Assembly (NCBI GenBank): GCA_038277395.1
Contig: CM076193.1
Coordinates: forward strand, 81,596,627 to 81,660,626
DNA: 64,000 nt
DNA from: Dryocosmus kuriphilus
Lineage: Eukaryota; Arthropoda; Insecta; Hymenoptera; Cynipidae
Direction: 5' to 3'
In this document: piece by piece, positions 35,469-45,837 of the stretch
Layout of the letters: every line of letters begins with the position of its first letter
Position numbering within the stretch: the stretch's first letter is position 1
Notes under the pieces: model-generated
The model's input: only the letters and a program-made list of their open reading frames with translations
Told to the model about the DNA's origin: nothing
Database searches by the model: none
Translations under genes and position numbers: made by a program

Positions 35469-38043
35469 ACCAGCATCTAAAAATTGTTTTCGAAAGACGA
35501 GACAGGCGCGTCGCAGAATATCGACATCGTTTTTACAATATTCAACTAATTCCTTTTGAAAATAAAAATTATAGTTAGCATCGGAATTTTTTTCCTCATA
35601 CCATTTTAAAAAATTATCTCGTCCAGATACCGACATGGAATCTGGCGAATAATATTTTAAATCTGGTAATGGCCCAACATAATTTTGATTTTCAGGAATG
35701 TTAAATAAGTGAGGAAATACACCCTTTTTTTCCCCCACACCGGTGAGCCCGAAAGCCGCGGGTAACGCGCTCAACGGCATTTGGGTGTAATTCAAGCTGT
35801 CGATAAAACGCGTTTTTTTCACGTCCATACAAAGAATTTTCGTGCCGTTCAATATCACTGTGGGTTCTTTCTGAGGGGTGTTATTATTCTCAACTAAATA
35901 CTTGAGAATAAATTGCGAGTCAAAACTTTTCGCGTTATGGACGATGCAGATGATTTTCTTAAACTTTTTAACTGGTCTAAGGACAAAGTTAAGAAAATCA
36001 GCGATGCATTTTTCACCTTTGAACACGAACTTGCGAATAACCCCACAGTGTTCGCACGGTTTTTTTATGTCTTCCTCCTCGAGACAGAAGGTACACACTT
36101 GTTGTGCTACACACAAATTAGGCACGTGAACATTCTTACCTTCATCGTTTTCAAATGTTTTGTCCTGCTGTGTCTCGAGGTCATAAAATATAAATATAAC
36201 AGAACCGTTGCCATTTTCCCGTACTTTAATAGGCTGTATGTAGCATCGATGGTTGTGATCCTGTATGCTTTTGCAACTATTACAAAACGAAAACCACACC
36301 TGTGGTCTTTACATTTTATACTGTTTATCAAGCGTGAACAACCAGGACAAATTTTCTCGACACTACATACACTCTTATATTTAGAGTACGAGTCTGGTCG
36401 GCGATGATAATCGAAACAGGCTTGGTTGTAAAAGCTCCGTAAACAATCATCACATTTTTTAGGTGCTTCCACTTGGTCTTGCATGTTATTATTTAATAAA
36501 CATGGTGGTGTCTTATAACATGCAAGACACTTGTTACCACATTTGTGTTCACTGTTGTTACGGTAACCTTTGTTACAATCGAGGCAAAACAACCGGTTCG
36601 AACACGCCCCTACCAAATTTAAAATTACATCATAATGACCCCGTTCTCTATAGTACAAAATATGTATAATTGTTTGGACCACACCACCTGCTTCATTAAT
36701 CATATTTTTACCATTAAAAAAGGGTGGTTCATTACATTTGGCAAAATTATTAATTTCAAAAACGACAAGGGCTATGTGTTAGCGGGTTAGATAGCGTTGA
36801 AAAAGAGTAATCTCTTCAATGCCGCAGCCTTCCGCTGGAATTGTGACACCAGCGTTTCGCACAAGTTCCTCGGCTGCTTTTTTTTGACGACTAGCCGTTT
36901 TCTTCCGAATCCCGTCCCATTCTTTCTTAAACTGACTAGCGCTGATTTGTCCACGTTTCGCATTGACACGACCGAGGACTATAGCGCGAGGAAGACATAA
37001 ATTATCACGATCCCCTACCGTGCAAATCGATCTCTTTTTTATATTATCGTGGGTTAAATCCCCATGAGCACTACCAACCGGCATTTCAATGTGGTCAACG
37101 ATGATTCGAAAAGAATCGTCTAGGGTAAACTCTTCAGCGCTCTGAACTATAGAAAATACCATTTCCCAGATATGAGCAAAATGTAAATCCCTTACATAGC
37201 GTTGAGAAAGACCGGCTGCTCCTAGAGTCAAACCTCGCGCATCAAATTTAATACCGACTTTGTCAAGTGGTCGATAACTTTCAACTAAATAAGAGTGAAG
37301 CTCTTTGAAAGCACTTTCGAGCCATTCGACTGGACACTCGCTCTCGTCGGGTATAACAATTTTAAAATTCAGTTCGCGAGTACCGTATTTAAAAATGGGG
37401 TAGTTCTCAACTCTATCATCTAAAATTAACAATTTACTACCATGTGTTCCTATGTTTAATTTTCTACCCTGACCTGTTTGTACGGCAGTGATCTCTGCAA
37501 CCGTTGACTCCTCTTGTTCCGGCAAATCGATGTCCATTTCCTCCCCCTGCATCCATGGTGCTTCCTCCAGCCACGACTTCAGCGTCTCCTCATCCTCATC
37601 ATCCTCATCCTCATCCTCCTCTTCCTCCACATCTTCCTCCTCCAAAATTCGAGATGGTCTCGTTCTCTCGAAGCGAGGGGTTCTGGTGAAGGAAAAGGGT
37701 TGTGGATTGTAGTTTGTGGAGACATCGCTGGTATCATGATCTAGAAAAAATCAAATTTTTCATAAATTATGATGAATAAAACGTTTTTAAGAATTCAAAA
37801 ATTCAAACTGATTTTAATTATTAATTTTTTAATTTTAATTTTAAATACTGATTAAAATAAACATATTATTGTCTACGTACCATCTCTAGATACAGCTCTA
37901 GAACTCACACCACTCGGTCCTGCCTCAAAATTGATAAAGGGTAAGGGTTTTTTTTTTTAATTTGATAACCGGGAAAAGTGGCTCTCTTTCAACCTGAATT
38001 GACTGTTCTACTTCCACTGCAGGAGTTTCAAGAACACGGTTTG

Positions 38044-39638
38044 CTGTAAATGAAAGAGAGAGAGAAAGTGACATAAAAATAGGATTTTTTTTTATACTCG
38101 TTAATATTAGACTTTTACATATTTCTTTACGGGTTTTCTTTAAACTTTCCATCTACATTGTAGTGATTTACAGGTTTAGCCAAAATTATTTATTCTTTTT
38201 GTATTATTCTATAAAATTTATGTCTTTAAATATATATGGATTACACTACAAAAAAATAGATAATTTTTAAATATAAATTAAATAAAAAAATACCAGTTTA
38301 TATTTAAGAAAAAAGGATAAACAGGATTTTCATACTCGTACATACATTTTCAGTTTTAAACACCCGAAAATCGCTTTCAGTTACCACCAAATAAAATAAA
38401 ATTATATTTGTAATTTGAAAGTGGTTAAATTTTCAAGAATTTTTAGCAGCGTATCTGTTTCAAAAATATACGGTTTTGTATCGTATTTTTATCTATTTTA
38501 AACTATAATTTTTAATTTACTTTGATAAATAAATAAAACATTGTGCTGTTTTTAACCTGTTATAATGAACATAGATTTGAAAGTATAATAAAAAACATAT
38601 AGCAAGGAGGGTGTTAATTTAAAAAGAAAAATTTTTCTATCCACGTTAATAATAATTTTTGACATATTACTTTACGGGTTCTTTTACACTTTTCACATTT
38701 TACCGACAGCGTTGGAAAAATATGACTGAATTTTAATACAAATATATTAAAAGTTTTTCCCCACTCACATAAAATTTCATTCACATCCTACATTAAATCT
38801 CAAACACTATAACCGAATAATTAATTATTATTATTAGAAGAATAAAAATATTTATTATACTAATTTATTATACTAATTTATTATTAATAATGTTAGGATT
38901 TCAAAGATTTATCCTTTGTTCTCTATACTGATATTATTCTACACTGTTAGAAAAATCTGACTGAAATTTAATGAACATGTATTGGAAGTTTTTTCCACTC
39001 ACGTACATTAAATTACAGAATTTATTTATGAATTTATATTATAAATACTAGCTTAACATACAAAAATGCATAAAAATGGTTTTTATAATTGAATTTTCAG
39101 TCACAAGTACATGAATATCAGTTTCAGTTACCAATACCTGAAATTTAAGTTACATTTGTAATTTAAAAGTGGATGAATTTTAAAGAATTTTCTAACAGTG
39201 TATGGAATTTATATTTTTAAATATCTGTTAATTATACAACGATAAAAATTAGATCATTCTTTTCTTATATTACTTTTTTTTTTTAAATACTAGTTTAAAA
39301 TATAAAAATAGCATAAACTAGATTTTCATATACAAACTTTCAGTTACAAAATACGTAAAAATCATTTTTAGCCGCCACCACCACCTAAAATGAAATTACA
39401 TTTGTAACTTAAAAGTGGTTGAATTTTCAAAAAAAAAATTTCAAGCACTGTATTGGTTTAAAAAATACATAGTTTTGTAATATAATTTTTTATATTTTTA
39501 AGTATTATTTTTAGTTTACAATTATGAAAAAAGAAAAAGTTTAGTTTTTCCCCTAGTATAATCAAGATACATTTAAAAGTACAACCAAGAAAACATATAA
39601 CAGGGAGAGTATTAATTTTTAAAAATCACTCCACTTAC
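38044..39638 (-). other. Predicted polB intron 1 with internal direct repeats
   Basis: A very AT-rich intron between the GTAAGT donor and the TTTACAG acceptor. A unit of about 200 bp occurs three times (near 38290-38500, 39040-39230, 39280-39490), recognisable by TTCAGTTAC, ATTTGTAA(T/C)TT(G/A)AAAGTGG and TGAATTTTCAA. Another pair is near 38705 and 38945 (GTTGGAAAAATATGACTGAA / GTTAGAAAAATCTGACTGAA). No coding sequence is seen. Confidence 0.6.
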
Positions 39639-39842
39639 CGACTGGTTCTAAATCCAATTCTATCAATGCGTCTTCCCACTCATCAGTTAAAGGGTCACTC
39701 ATACGCATTTCCGCCAATACACCGTCCCAATTGTCACTTAATAAACTCGCGGCACTTGTCGCGGCCACGTTAAGGATTTTCGGTGTAGTATTCATGATGA
39801 TGGTTTTAAAAAGACTGAAAACTTTTAAGATAACCTCTGTCC

Positions 39843-39849
39843 ATATATA
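39843..39849 (-). promoter_or_regulatory. Candidate TATA box of polB
   Basis: The minus-strand TATATAT (context CTATATATGG) lies about 48 bp upstream of the predicted first ATG at 39795, a plausible distance for a core promoter. Confidence 0.45.
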
Positions 39850-40127
39850 GAATTTTATTCTCTAGTATAGACTGCAGGGTATTTTTTTCTCACTTCCTCA
39901 CACCCACCTGTTTCATCTGTGAGGATTCGACGGGGTTAGGAAAACAAAGATAGTCACAGGACAAACTCTAGAGTAGGAAAGAAACTAAAAAATTACTTGA
40001 ATAAATTTATGAAAAATTCTTGCATATTATTAATATTAAAAATAAATTATTTTTAAAAATAAAATGAAGATAAACGTATGTGAGTCAAGGTCTCAAATCC
40101 CCACCATCAGTGGTCTGGTTTTACATA

Positions 40128-41066
40128 ATGTCTCAGTCTCAGTCTCAAAGTGAAGTAGTAGTAGTAATGGCGAGTGGTAATGAGAATCAAGATTCTGGTG
40201 AATCCTCTTTGCAAAACGTTTTCCAGCAACAAAATGCTGCAAAGAAACGAAAATCTGTGACCGATGAAAAATGTGTTGAAAGTGAAGTTTCAAAAAAGGT
40301 GAAAAATTTACGTCCACATCATCTCATTCTATCAACAGCATACGAATTAAACAACTCTGCATCGAAAAAGCTTCTTGTCGGTTTGGAAATTCGACCCGAT
40401 GGCTGCTTTGAACCAGTAATACGACTACTTGGCAATTGTTCACGTGGACTCTCGTTAAACCTAGCGGAATGGGCACAGCTAGTGAATAAGTTTGACGTTA
40501 TTGCATCATTCTTCGAAGTTGGTTACAGTGGGGATTCAATGGATTCACCGATTGTTATAGATAGATACCAGCTTGTGTTTACCACATCGTACTCAGCAAA
40601 AGCTGTGCTGCTTGAAAAAATCAACATTGATGAGGAATATAGAGAAACAAGTGGCGAGCTGAAAGGAAAAAAAAAACAAATATTCACCAGGAGTTGTAAT
40701 GCAAATGCCTACATTTGAGGGGCTTGTCAATATCGTTGTTTGCGTCGATGAACGAGTTAGAGACGCTTGGAGAGGATTGTGGCAGATGTAGAGCACTGTA
40801 AGAACATTCTCTTGGAGGAACTGTGTAATTACTTCAAGTCGGAGAATATGAAGAATCCATCTGACGAATTTATTAAACATCTCGTCAAGGCAAAATACGA
40901 ATTTCTCAAGGAGCAAGTGAAAAATAAATTACCGTCATCTTTTGTTGAACTATATTTAGATATAGTTTTTCTCGAATTAACTGTGGTGTTGCACAGTTTT
41001 ATTGCAAGTGAAGTGAAGGATGATAGTGTCGCTAAAAAATCCACAAAAAGAATCTCTAACACTTAA
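40128..41066 (+). pseudogene. Polinton protein with PC4-like segment, frameshifted
   Basis: The frame from ATG 40128 (MSQSQSQSEVVVV) runs open to 40718. After a polar, Lys-rich N-terminus comes KKLLVGLEIRPDGCFEPVIRLL, then RGLSLNLAEWAQLVNKF. This strand, strand, Gly-x-Ser-Leu, Glu-Trp-x-x-Leu arrangement resembles the PC4 family of single-strand DNA-binding coactivators. A frame change in an A run near 40.67 kb moves coding to another frame, and a second near 40.77 kb returns it to the first for the helical C-terminal part (to 41066). It is the first gene on the rightward arm, divergent from polB. The PC4 relation is an inference from pattern only. Confidence 0.5.
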
Positions 41067-41796
41067 AAACTTTTTTCGTGACTTTTGCCCGTATAATATC
41101 TATGTTTTATTCAAATTAACTGTGTCTTCATGACAATTATACTAATAATTAAAACAAACCTATATGAAAAATGTGTGTGCGTGTGTGATTGTATTTGTAT
41201 GAAAAAATGTGAGTAATTAATTGTATTAAAAAAAACACAACCTTGTATAAAAACCAGCAACTATAATGTAAACCGCGCACAAAATTTTGTACAATTTGAT
41301 ATTGTTATAAAAACGCATCACAAACATGTCATATTTTTGGTTTGTTTACTTTTTTCTTTTTACAGGCACATAAATTTTTTATTGAATAAATCAACAAATT
41401 TTATAACCTAAAATGATGTAGTTTTTCTTCCTACCCCTTATTTCTACATTTCTTTACCATACGCAAAATAATAATAAACTCACCTCACAATGCTTTCGAC
41501 GGATTGGGATTTTTAATTTTTCGTTTTCTAGCTGTCTTTCTCACTCTCATTATCATCATCATCATCATCATCATCAGCACCACCACCACCACCAGCACTC
41601 ATCTCGAAACTCTTTTCTCTCGTTTGTTCTCGTGTTTGCCTTACAACTAGTTTAAGATAACCAGGTGCAGTGTCTACAATCACTGTTTAAATACAAAGAC
41701 TGGCTAGATTTCTCTTCTCAATGCATTCGGATACAGTTCGACAAGTAAGAAGTATAAAATAAAATAAAAAATGGTAAAAATGAAAAATGTTTTTGA

Positions 41797-41967
41797 GGGA
41801 GGCGCGCGGGAGGCCCAACGCGGGGGGTGCCTCCAAATCAGCTAATTCTGGAGTCACGCGACGGCCGCGGTGTATTTAAGCTTATACCTGGCCCGGTCCA
41901 GGCCGTATAAGCAAATACGCCTGGCGCGCACCGGCTGCGGAACATGAAAAGCTAATAGGTTCCGCAC
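41797..41967. other. GC-rich cluster of four hairpins
   Basis: In an otherwise AT-rich element, four successive inverted repeats occur: GGAGGC...GCCTCC (about 41797-41833), an imperfect palindrome CTCCAAATCAG-CTAATTCTGGAG (41830-41852), a long arm GTATTTAAGCTTATACCTGG against CCAGGCCGTATAAGCAAATAC (41871-41917), and TGCGGAAC...GTTCCGCA (about 41934-41966). No open frame. It lies between the PC4-like gene and the ATPase, just upstream of the ATPase TATA box. Confidence 0.75.
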
Positions 41968-42060
41968 GCGGGTTTTTGTTTTTCAAGACCTAGAGTTTGA
42001 CGAAAACGAAAATTTGTATGTGTCGATTTTTCTACTCTTTTCAGGTATTATTTAAAAAAA

Positions 42061-42068
42061 TATATAAA
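42061..42068 (+). promoter_or_regulatory. Candidate TATA box for the ATPase
   Basis: TATATAAA lies 37 bases before the ATPase ATG at 42105, an appropriate position for a core promoter with a short leader. Confidence 0.5.
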
Positions 42069-42104
42069 ACAGACGCCTAAAATGAAAACTGTTCAGTATA
42101 CATA

Positions 42105-42783
42105 ATGGACATACGTTGGAAACATCCATTTACCGCCATGATTTGCGGGCCAAGTGGCTGTGGAAAAACATTTTTTGTAAAAAAATTTCTCCAACACATC
42201 AATAGTATGTGTAATGTTAACTTTGAACGCATTTTATTCTATTATTCAGAATGGCAATCGGGGTATTCCCGAATATGGACAGTTGATTGAATTCCGCGAG
42301 GGATTGCCACAGGGATCTGATTATGCGAGCGACAATCGGGCCAAACTCGTCATTATCGATGATCTTATGCGTGAATCATCCAATAACACCATTGTGGATC
42401 TATTTACAAAAGGTAGCCATCATAAAAATCTTAGCGTTATTTTTATATCACAAAATTTATTTCACCAAGGCCGCGGTCAAAGAGATATCTCGCTTAATAC
42501 TAATTATATCGTCGTTTTCAAAAATCCTCGAGATCGAGCACAATTTCAACACCTCGCACGACAAATATGTCCTGAAAATCCACGGTTTTTACAAAAAAGT
42601 TATCCGGATGCAACTTCGAAACCTCATGGGTATCTACTTTTAGATTTGAAACAAACCACACCGGATAATTGTCGTTTTAGAACAAACATTTTTCCCACTG
42701 ATGATTTTTCCTATGCTTACCTGCCGCAGAAAGGTATAAAGAGTAGCGGGGACTCTGCGAAAATACCAGTTGTACGTTTGTAA
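42105..42783 (+). pseudogene. Polinton genome-packaging ATPase (FtsK/HerA type), frameshifted
   Basis: From ATG 42105 the first frame carries the Walker A motif ICGPSGCGKTFFVKKFL. A frame change near 42.25 kb moves coding one frame over, where Walker B (KLVIIDDLM), FTKGSHHKNLSVIFISQN, and the arginine-bearing NPRDRAQFQHLARQI follow to 42783. Overall length, about 225 codons, is right for Polinton ATPases, which drive DNA into capsids. The stop overlaps the next start (TAATG). Apart from the single frameshift all motifs look sound, so decay may be recent. Assembly error at this site cannot be excluded. Confidence 0.88.
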
Positions 42784-43142
42784 TGGCGGTGAATACACGT
42801 AAGCACATTGGTGAAAAAAATACCATAGCGTTACAGGCACTCTGTCGCTTGAATTCTAATCAACGCAGGGCAATTCTACGTACAGCTGACACAAAACTTT
42901 TCAAATGCATATGCGAGTGTGCTCTAAATATATTAGCTGGAAATGTGCCATTAAAAAATCATGAAAAACAAAGGTTAAAAAAACACAGAAAAACTTTAAG
43001 AAAACTGGCCATTTCACGGGGTAGTTGGAAACATAAGAAACGTTTGATCATGCAAAAAGGTGGATTTCTTCCTTTACTACTTGCACCGATAATTGGTAGT
43101 ATTCTTTCAAATATTTTTACAGCTAGTAATACACAAAGTTAA
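42783..43142 (+). CDS. Small basic conserved Polinton protein with hydrophobic C-terminus
   Basis: An intact frame of 119 residues whose ATG overlaps the ATPase stop. It is rich in Lys and Arg (KNHEKQRLKKHRKTLRKLA) and ends with GGFLPLLLAPIIGSILSNIF, a hydrophobic stretch like a membrane-active or membrane-anchoring helix. Proteins of this size and layout next to the ATPase are common in insect Polintons; the function is unknown, and a minor virion component is possible. There is no recognisable enzyme motif. Position and intactness suggest a real gene. Confidence 0.75.
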   Translation: MAVNTRKHIGEKNTIALQALCRLNSNQRRAILRTADTKLFKCICECALNILAGNVPLKNHEKQRLKKHRKTLRKLAISRGSWKHKKRLIMQKGGFLPLLLAPIIGSILSNIFTASNTQS

Positions 43143-43181
43143 AATTTTTTTCTATGCCTTGATGTAAGTATTTTTATAATT

Positions 43182-44273
43182 ATGGAACACGCTAGGAAAA
43201 TGGTCTTAATTCCAAGTGAACAGGTAGAAAAATATCAGCAGCAGGTTTTGAGCCAACAAGCCTCTGTCTTATCTCCACCACTTCCGGCTTCCTCTTCCTC
43301 CTGTCCCTCTTCCTCGCCCACACCACTCTCAGGTGGTTTTTACAAAACTTTAGCCCCAAACTCCATCCCAGCCACTATAACAACTCAAACTCCTGGAAAT
43401 GTTATGACACGACTCGATAGTGAAATGAGTCAAATACTATATTCAGATTTTTTAAAAGATGAGTATGAAAAATGGAGAATGTATCAACGAGTTTTACAAA
43501 AGTTTCTATTTTTTGTCAATGAGGCCCGAAATAAAAAGAATAAACGGAAAGATGCGAGTAGTATTACAGATACAAAAGAGGATGAAGATGATGGTGGTGA
43601 TAATGATGATGGTGGTGTTGGTGGTGGATCCGATAAACCTTTAAGTAAGAATGATATACTTTCAACTATTCCAAGAACTTTTGCGCTGAAAGGAAGTGTA
43701 TTACTGGAACGTATTTCTAAATCAGATGCTCGTGAGCGTATAAAGTGGGATGAGCGTGGTACAGTTTTTACTGACAAAAAGTGTATCAAAGAGTCGAATA
43801 TTTCAGACTTGATAAATGACGCATTGAGATTTAGAAAAACTATCAATCCAGTCGGGAGACATCAGTTTGCCGTGATCCTTCACCAACTCGGTTTACCACG
43901 TGAAATCGTAGGGAATAAAGAATATTGAAAACGTAGTGTTTTATCTCCACCTGACCCCACTTCTCCTCTCGCTGCTTCCTCTTCTTCTTCTTCCTCTAAT
44001 CATGCCGTCTCGCCTTCACGAACATCGAAAACATTACCACTTACAACAGCAGCAGGGAAAATAACAGGTAGAAAACATGAGAAACAGAAAGGTTTTCAAG
44101 ATTGTATGCTGACGGAAGACGAAGATAGCAAGACCTCGAGCGAGGGAGAGGAGAGTACCGGTGCTACGCGCAGTAGGAGTAAAAATCGTCTTTCAAGAAA
44201 AAAAGAAGGTTCTGGTGGAAAGTCGAGTAGAAAATCAAATAGTTGGTTAAAATTGTTTAAAAAATTTTTTTAA
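43182..44273 (+). pseudogene. PX-like Polinton protein interrupted by one TGA
   Basis: The frame from ATG 43182 runs 248 codons to a TGA at 43926-43928, then stays open in the same frame for another 114 codons to TAA 44271. Conserved-looking stretches are TPGNVMTRLDSEMSQIL, YQRVLQKFLFFVNEA, ILSTIPRTFALKGSVLLERI, ISDLINDALRFRK and LGLPREIVGNKEY. A low-complexity acidic/Gly linker lies near residues 125-150. The tail is Ser-rich and basic, ending WLKLFKKFF. The layout matches the PX protein named in Polintons, whose function is unknown. The TGA is most simply a nonsense mutation; the first 248 residues could still be made. Confidence 0.7.
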
Positions 44274-44280
44274 AATAAAA

Positions 44281-45837
44281 ATGACTTTGTTGCACGATAT
44301 TTACTATGACCCTTCTCATCCCGCGTCTTACGGAGGTGTAGATAAATTAGCTAATGCTGTACGTGGGAGAATTTCGCGAGCAAAAGTAGTTGAGTGGTTA
44401 AAAAGTCAAACTGCTTATAATATGCACATACCAATCCGTCACAAATTGAAGAGAAGACATTACAATTTAAATAACATCGATCAACTTTGGGACAGCGACT
44501 TGGTAGATTTACAAAGTTTAAAAACTTACAACGATGGTTTCTCATACTTACTTGTAGTGATTGACACGTTGAGTGAATTTGTCTGGGTCGAGCCACTTCG
44601 CGATAAAACAGCGTTGGAAGTGAAAAATGCTTTTGAGCGTATTCTCAAAGGGAAAGAAAAACGCTTTCCAATGTTCTTACAGACTGATAAGGGAAAAGAG
44701 TTTGTTGGAAAAATTTTTCAAAAGTTTTTATCAGAATATAAGATAATATTTCGTACTGTACGCGATCCTCGTGTTAAAGCCGCAATAGTCGAGCGATTTA
44801 ATCGCACCCTCAAGGAGCGTATGTGGCGTTATTTCACACATCATAATACACATAGATACATTGATGTTTTACAAAATATTGTTAAGGCTTACAATAACCC
44901 GGTAAGAAGCTTCCAATTAAACTGAATTAGAATGCGGACGAAAAATTTCAAAAACGGAATTAGTTAGAAATTCAGAACGGTTTAAATTCATCAATATTTG
45001 CATTGATCGAGATTAGATTGGATGCATTTTTAGTTAAACGAATTGTTCCAGATTAAAATGTTGACAATTAATCCTTCATGGAGATAATTAAATTGAGTAC
45101 AACTTTTGAGGTTGACTCATGACATTAAATAGGATTAGATTGATTTCAGTTTCTTCCGTTGTCAAAGAATTAAAATGTGTTCAAACTTTCGCACACATTA
45201 AACAGAACTAAAGTGAGGCGCAATCCTTTTCCACTAATAGGAATTAAAACGCATATTTCAAAAACGAAATTGATTAGGTATTCAAAAAGTTTGAAATTCG
45301 ACAATATTTGTTCGCACATTAATCAAATTCAATTCACACCTTCTTACCGGGAATACACGACATTCGAGTATTGGCATGGCACCATCAGCAGTAACTTTAG
45401 ATAATGCAGCAGTTGCACTTTCAAATATAGAACGAAAATATGGTAGAAAATTGTTGAAAGGAAAAAAACCTAAATACAAGACGGGTGATGTTGTACGCAT
45501 CAGTAGAGAGAGAGGTGCCTTTGAGAAAGGTTATGAGGTTGGTTGGTCAGAAGAGCTTTTTGTAATAAGACGCGTAATTTGTGCACACAAACAGGCGACT
45601 TGCGTTTACGAATTAAAAGATCTCGCAGACGAGGTTATTGAGGGTCTTTTTTATGAGCGGGAATTGTCAGAAGTGAAAAAAGAAGATAAGGATGATAAGA
45701 ACGAAGAGTTTATAATTGAACGAGTGATTCAGACAAAAGGGAAAGGATCCAAAAAACGATATTTTGTCAAGTGGGCAGGTTATCCGAATAAATTTAACTC
45801 TTGGATTCCTGCATCAGATCTAAAAGTCTTAAAATGA
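44281..45837 (+). pseudogene. Polinton integrase with chromodomain, split by a MITE
   Basis: The N-terminal part (from ATG 44281) has the retroviral-type integrase core: Asp in LWDSDLVDLQSL, Asp in FLQTDKGKEF, and Glu in AAIVERFNRTLKERMW, the D,D-35-E layout. Coding stops inside a 444-bp MITE (44903-45346) and resumes near 45351 with the C-terminal DNA-binding region (YKTGDVVRISRE). It ends with a chromodomain (EFIIERVIQTKGKG, KRYFVKWAGYPNKFNSWI), which in these elements may guide integration to marked chromatin. It lies just after the PX-like gene, and its stop overlaps the penton start (ATGA). Disrupted by the insertion. Confidence 0.92.
44903..45346. mobile_element. MITE inserted in the Polinton integrase
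   Basis: Inverted ends TAAGAAGCTTCCAATTAAACTG and, reading back, TAAGAAGGTGTGAATTGAATTTG. It is flanked by CCGG (44899-44902 and 45347-45350), a possible 4-bp duplication. The interior repeats words such as TTTCAAAAACG(G)AATT and TTAAATTCATCAATATTTG in inverted orientation. No coding. The superfamily is not determined. Confidence 0.7.

Larger units (their letters stand above)
31425..39795 (-). pseudogene. polB: Polinton protein-primed DNA polymerase B, spliced and broken
   Basis: Three exons are predicted from the first ATG: 39795-39639 (donor GTAAGT), 38043-37881 (acceptor TTTCATTTACAG, donor GTACGT) and from 37740 onward. An acidic run and a poorly conserved N-terminal region precede a Cys-rich zinc-like segment (36.6-36.3 kb). 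The exonuclease motifs are FYDLETQQ, HNAKSFDSQFIL and YCKNDVDIL. The polymerase motifs are FDVKSLYPKV (A), LNSFWGKFGQ (B) and YYDTDSVIF (C). All catalytic residues seen are present. Breaks: a frame change in an A run of exon 2, a stop at 36779-36781, a frameshift near 36.29 kb, a LINE insertion at 33387-35465, and a frameshift near 31.75 kb. About 1,500 codons in total, at the long end of the family. Confidence 0.92.

Noticed and set aside
37504..37744. Ser/Pro/His-rich plus-strand frames
   Set aside because: They are the reverse of the acidic Glu/Asp repeat in polB exon 3.
44899..45370. The interruption in the integrase as an intron (it begins CCG|GTAAGAAG)
   Set aside because: The inverted terminal ends and CCGG flanks indicate a MITE, and the only nearby AG acceptor gives the wrong reading phase.
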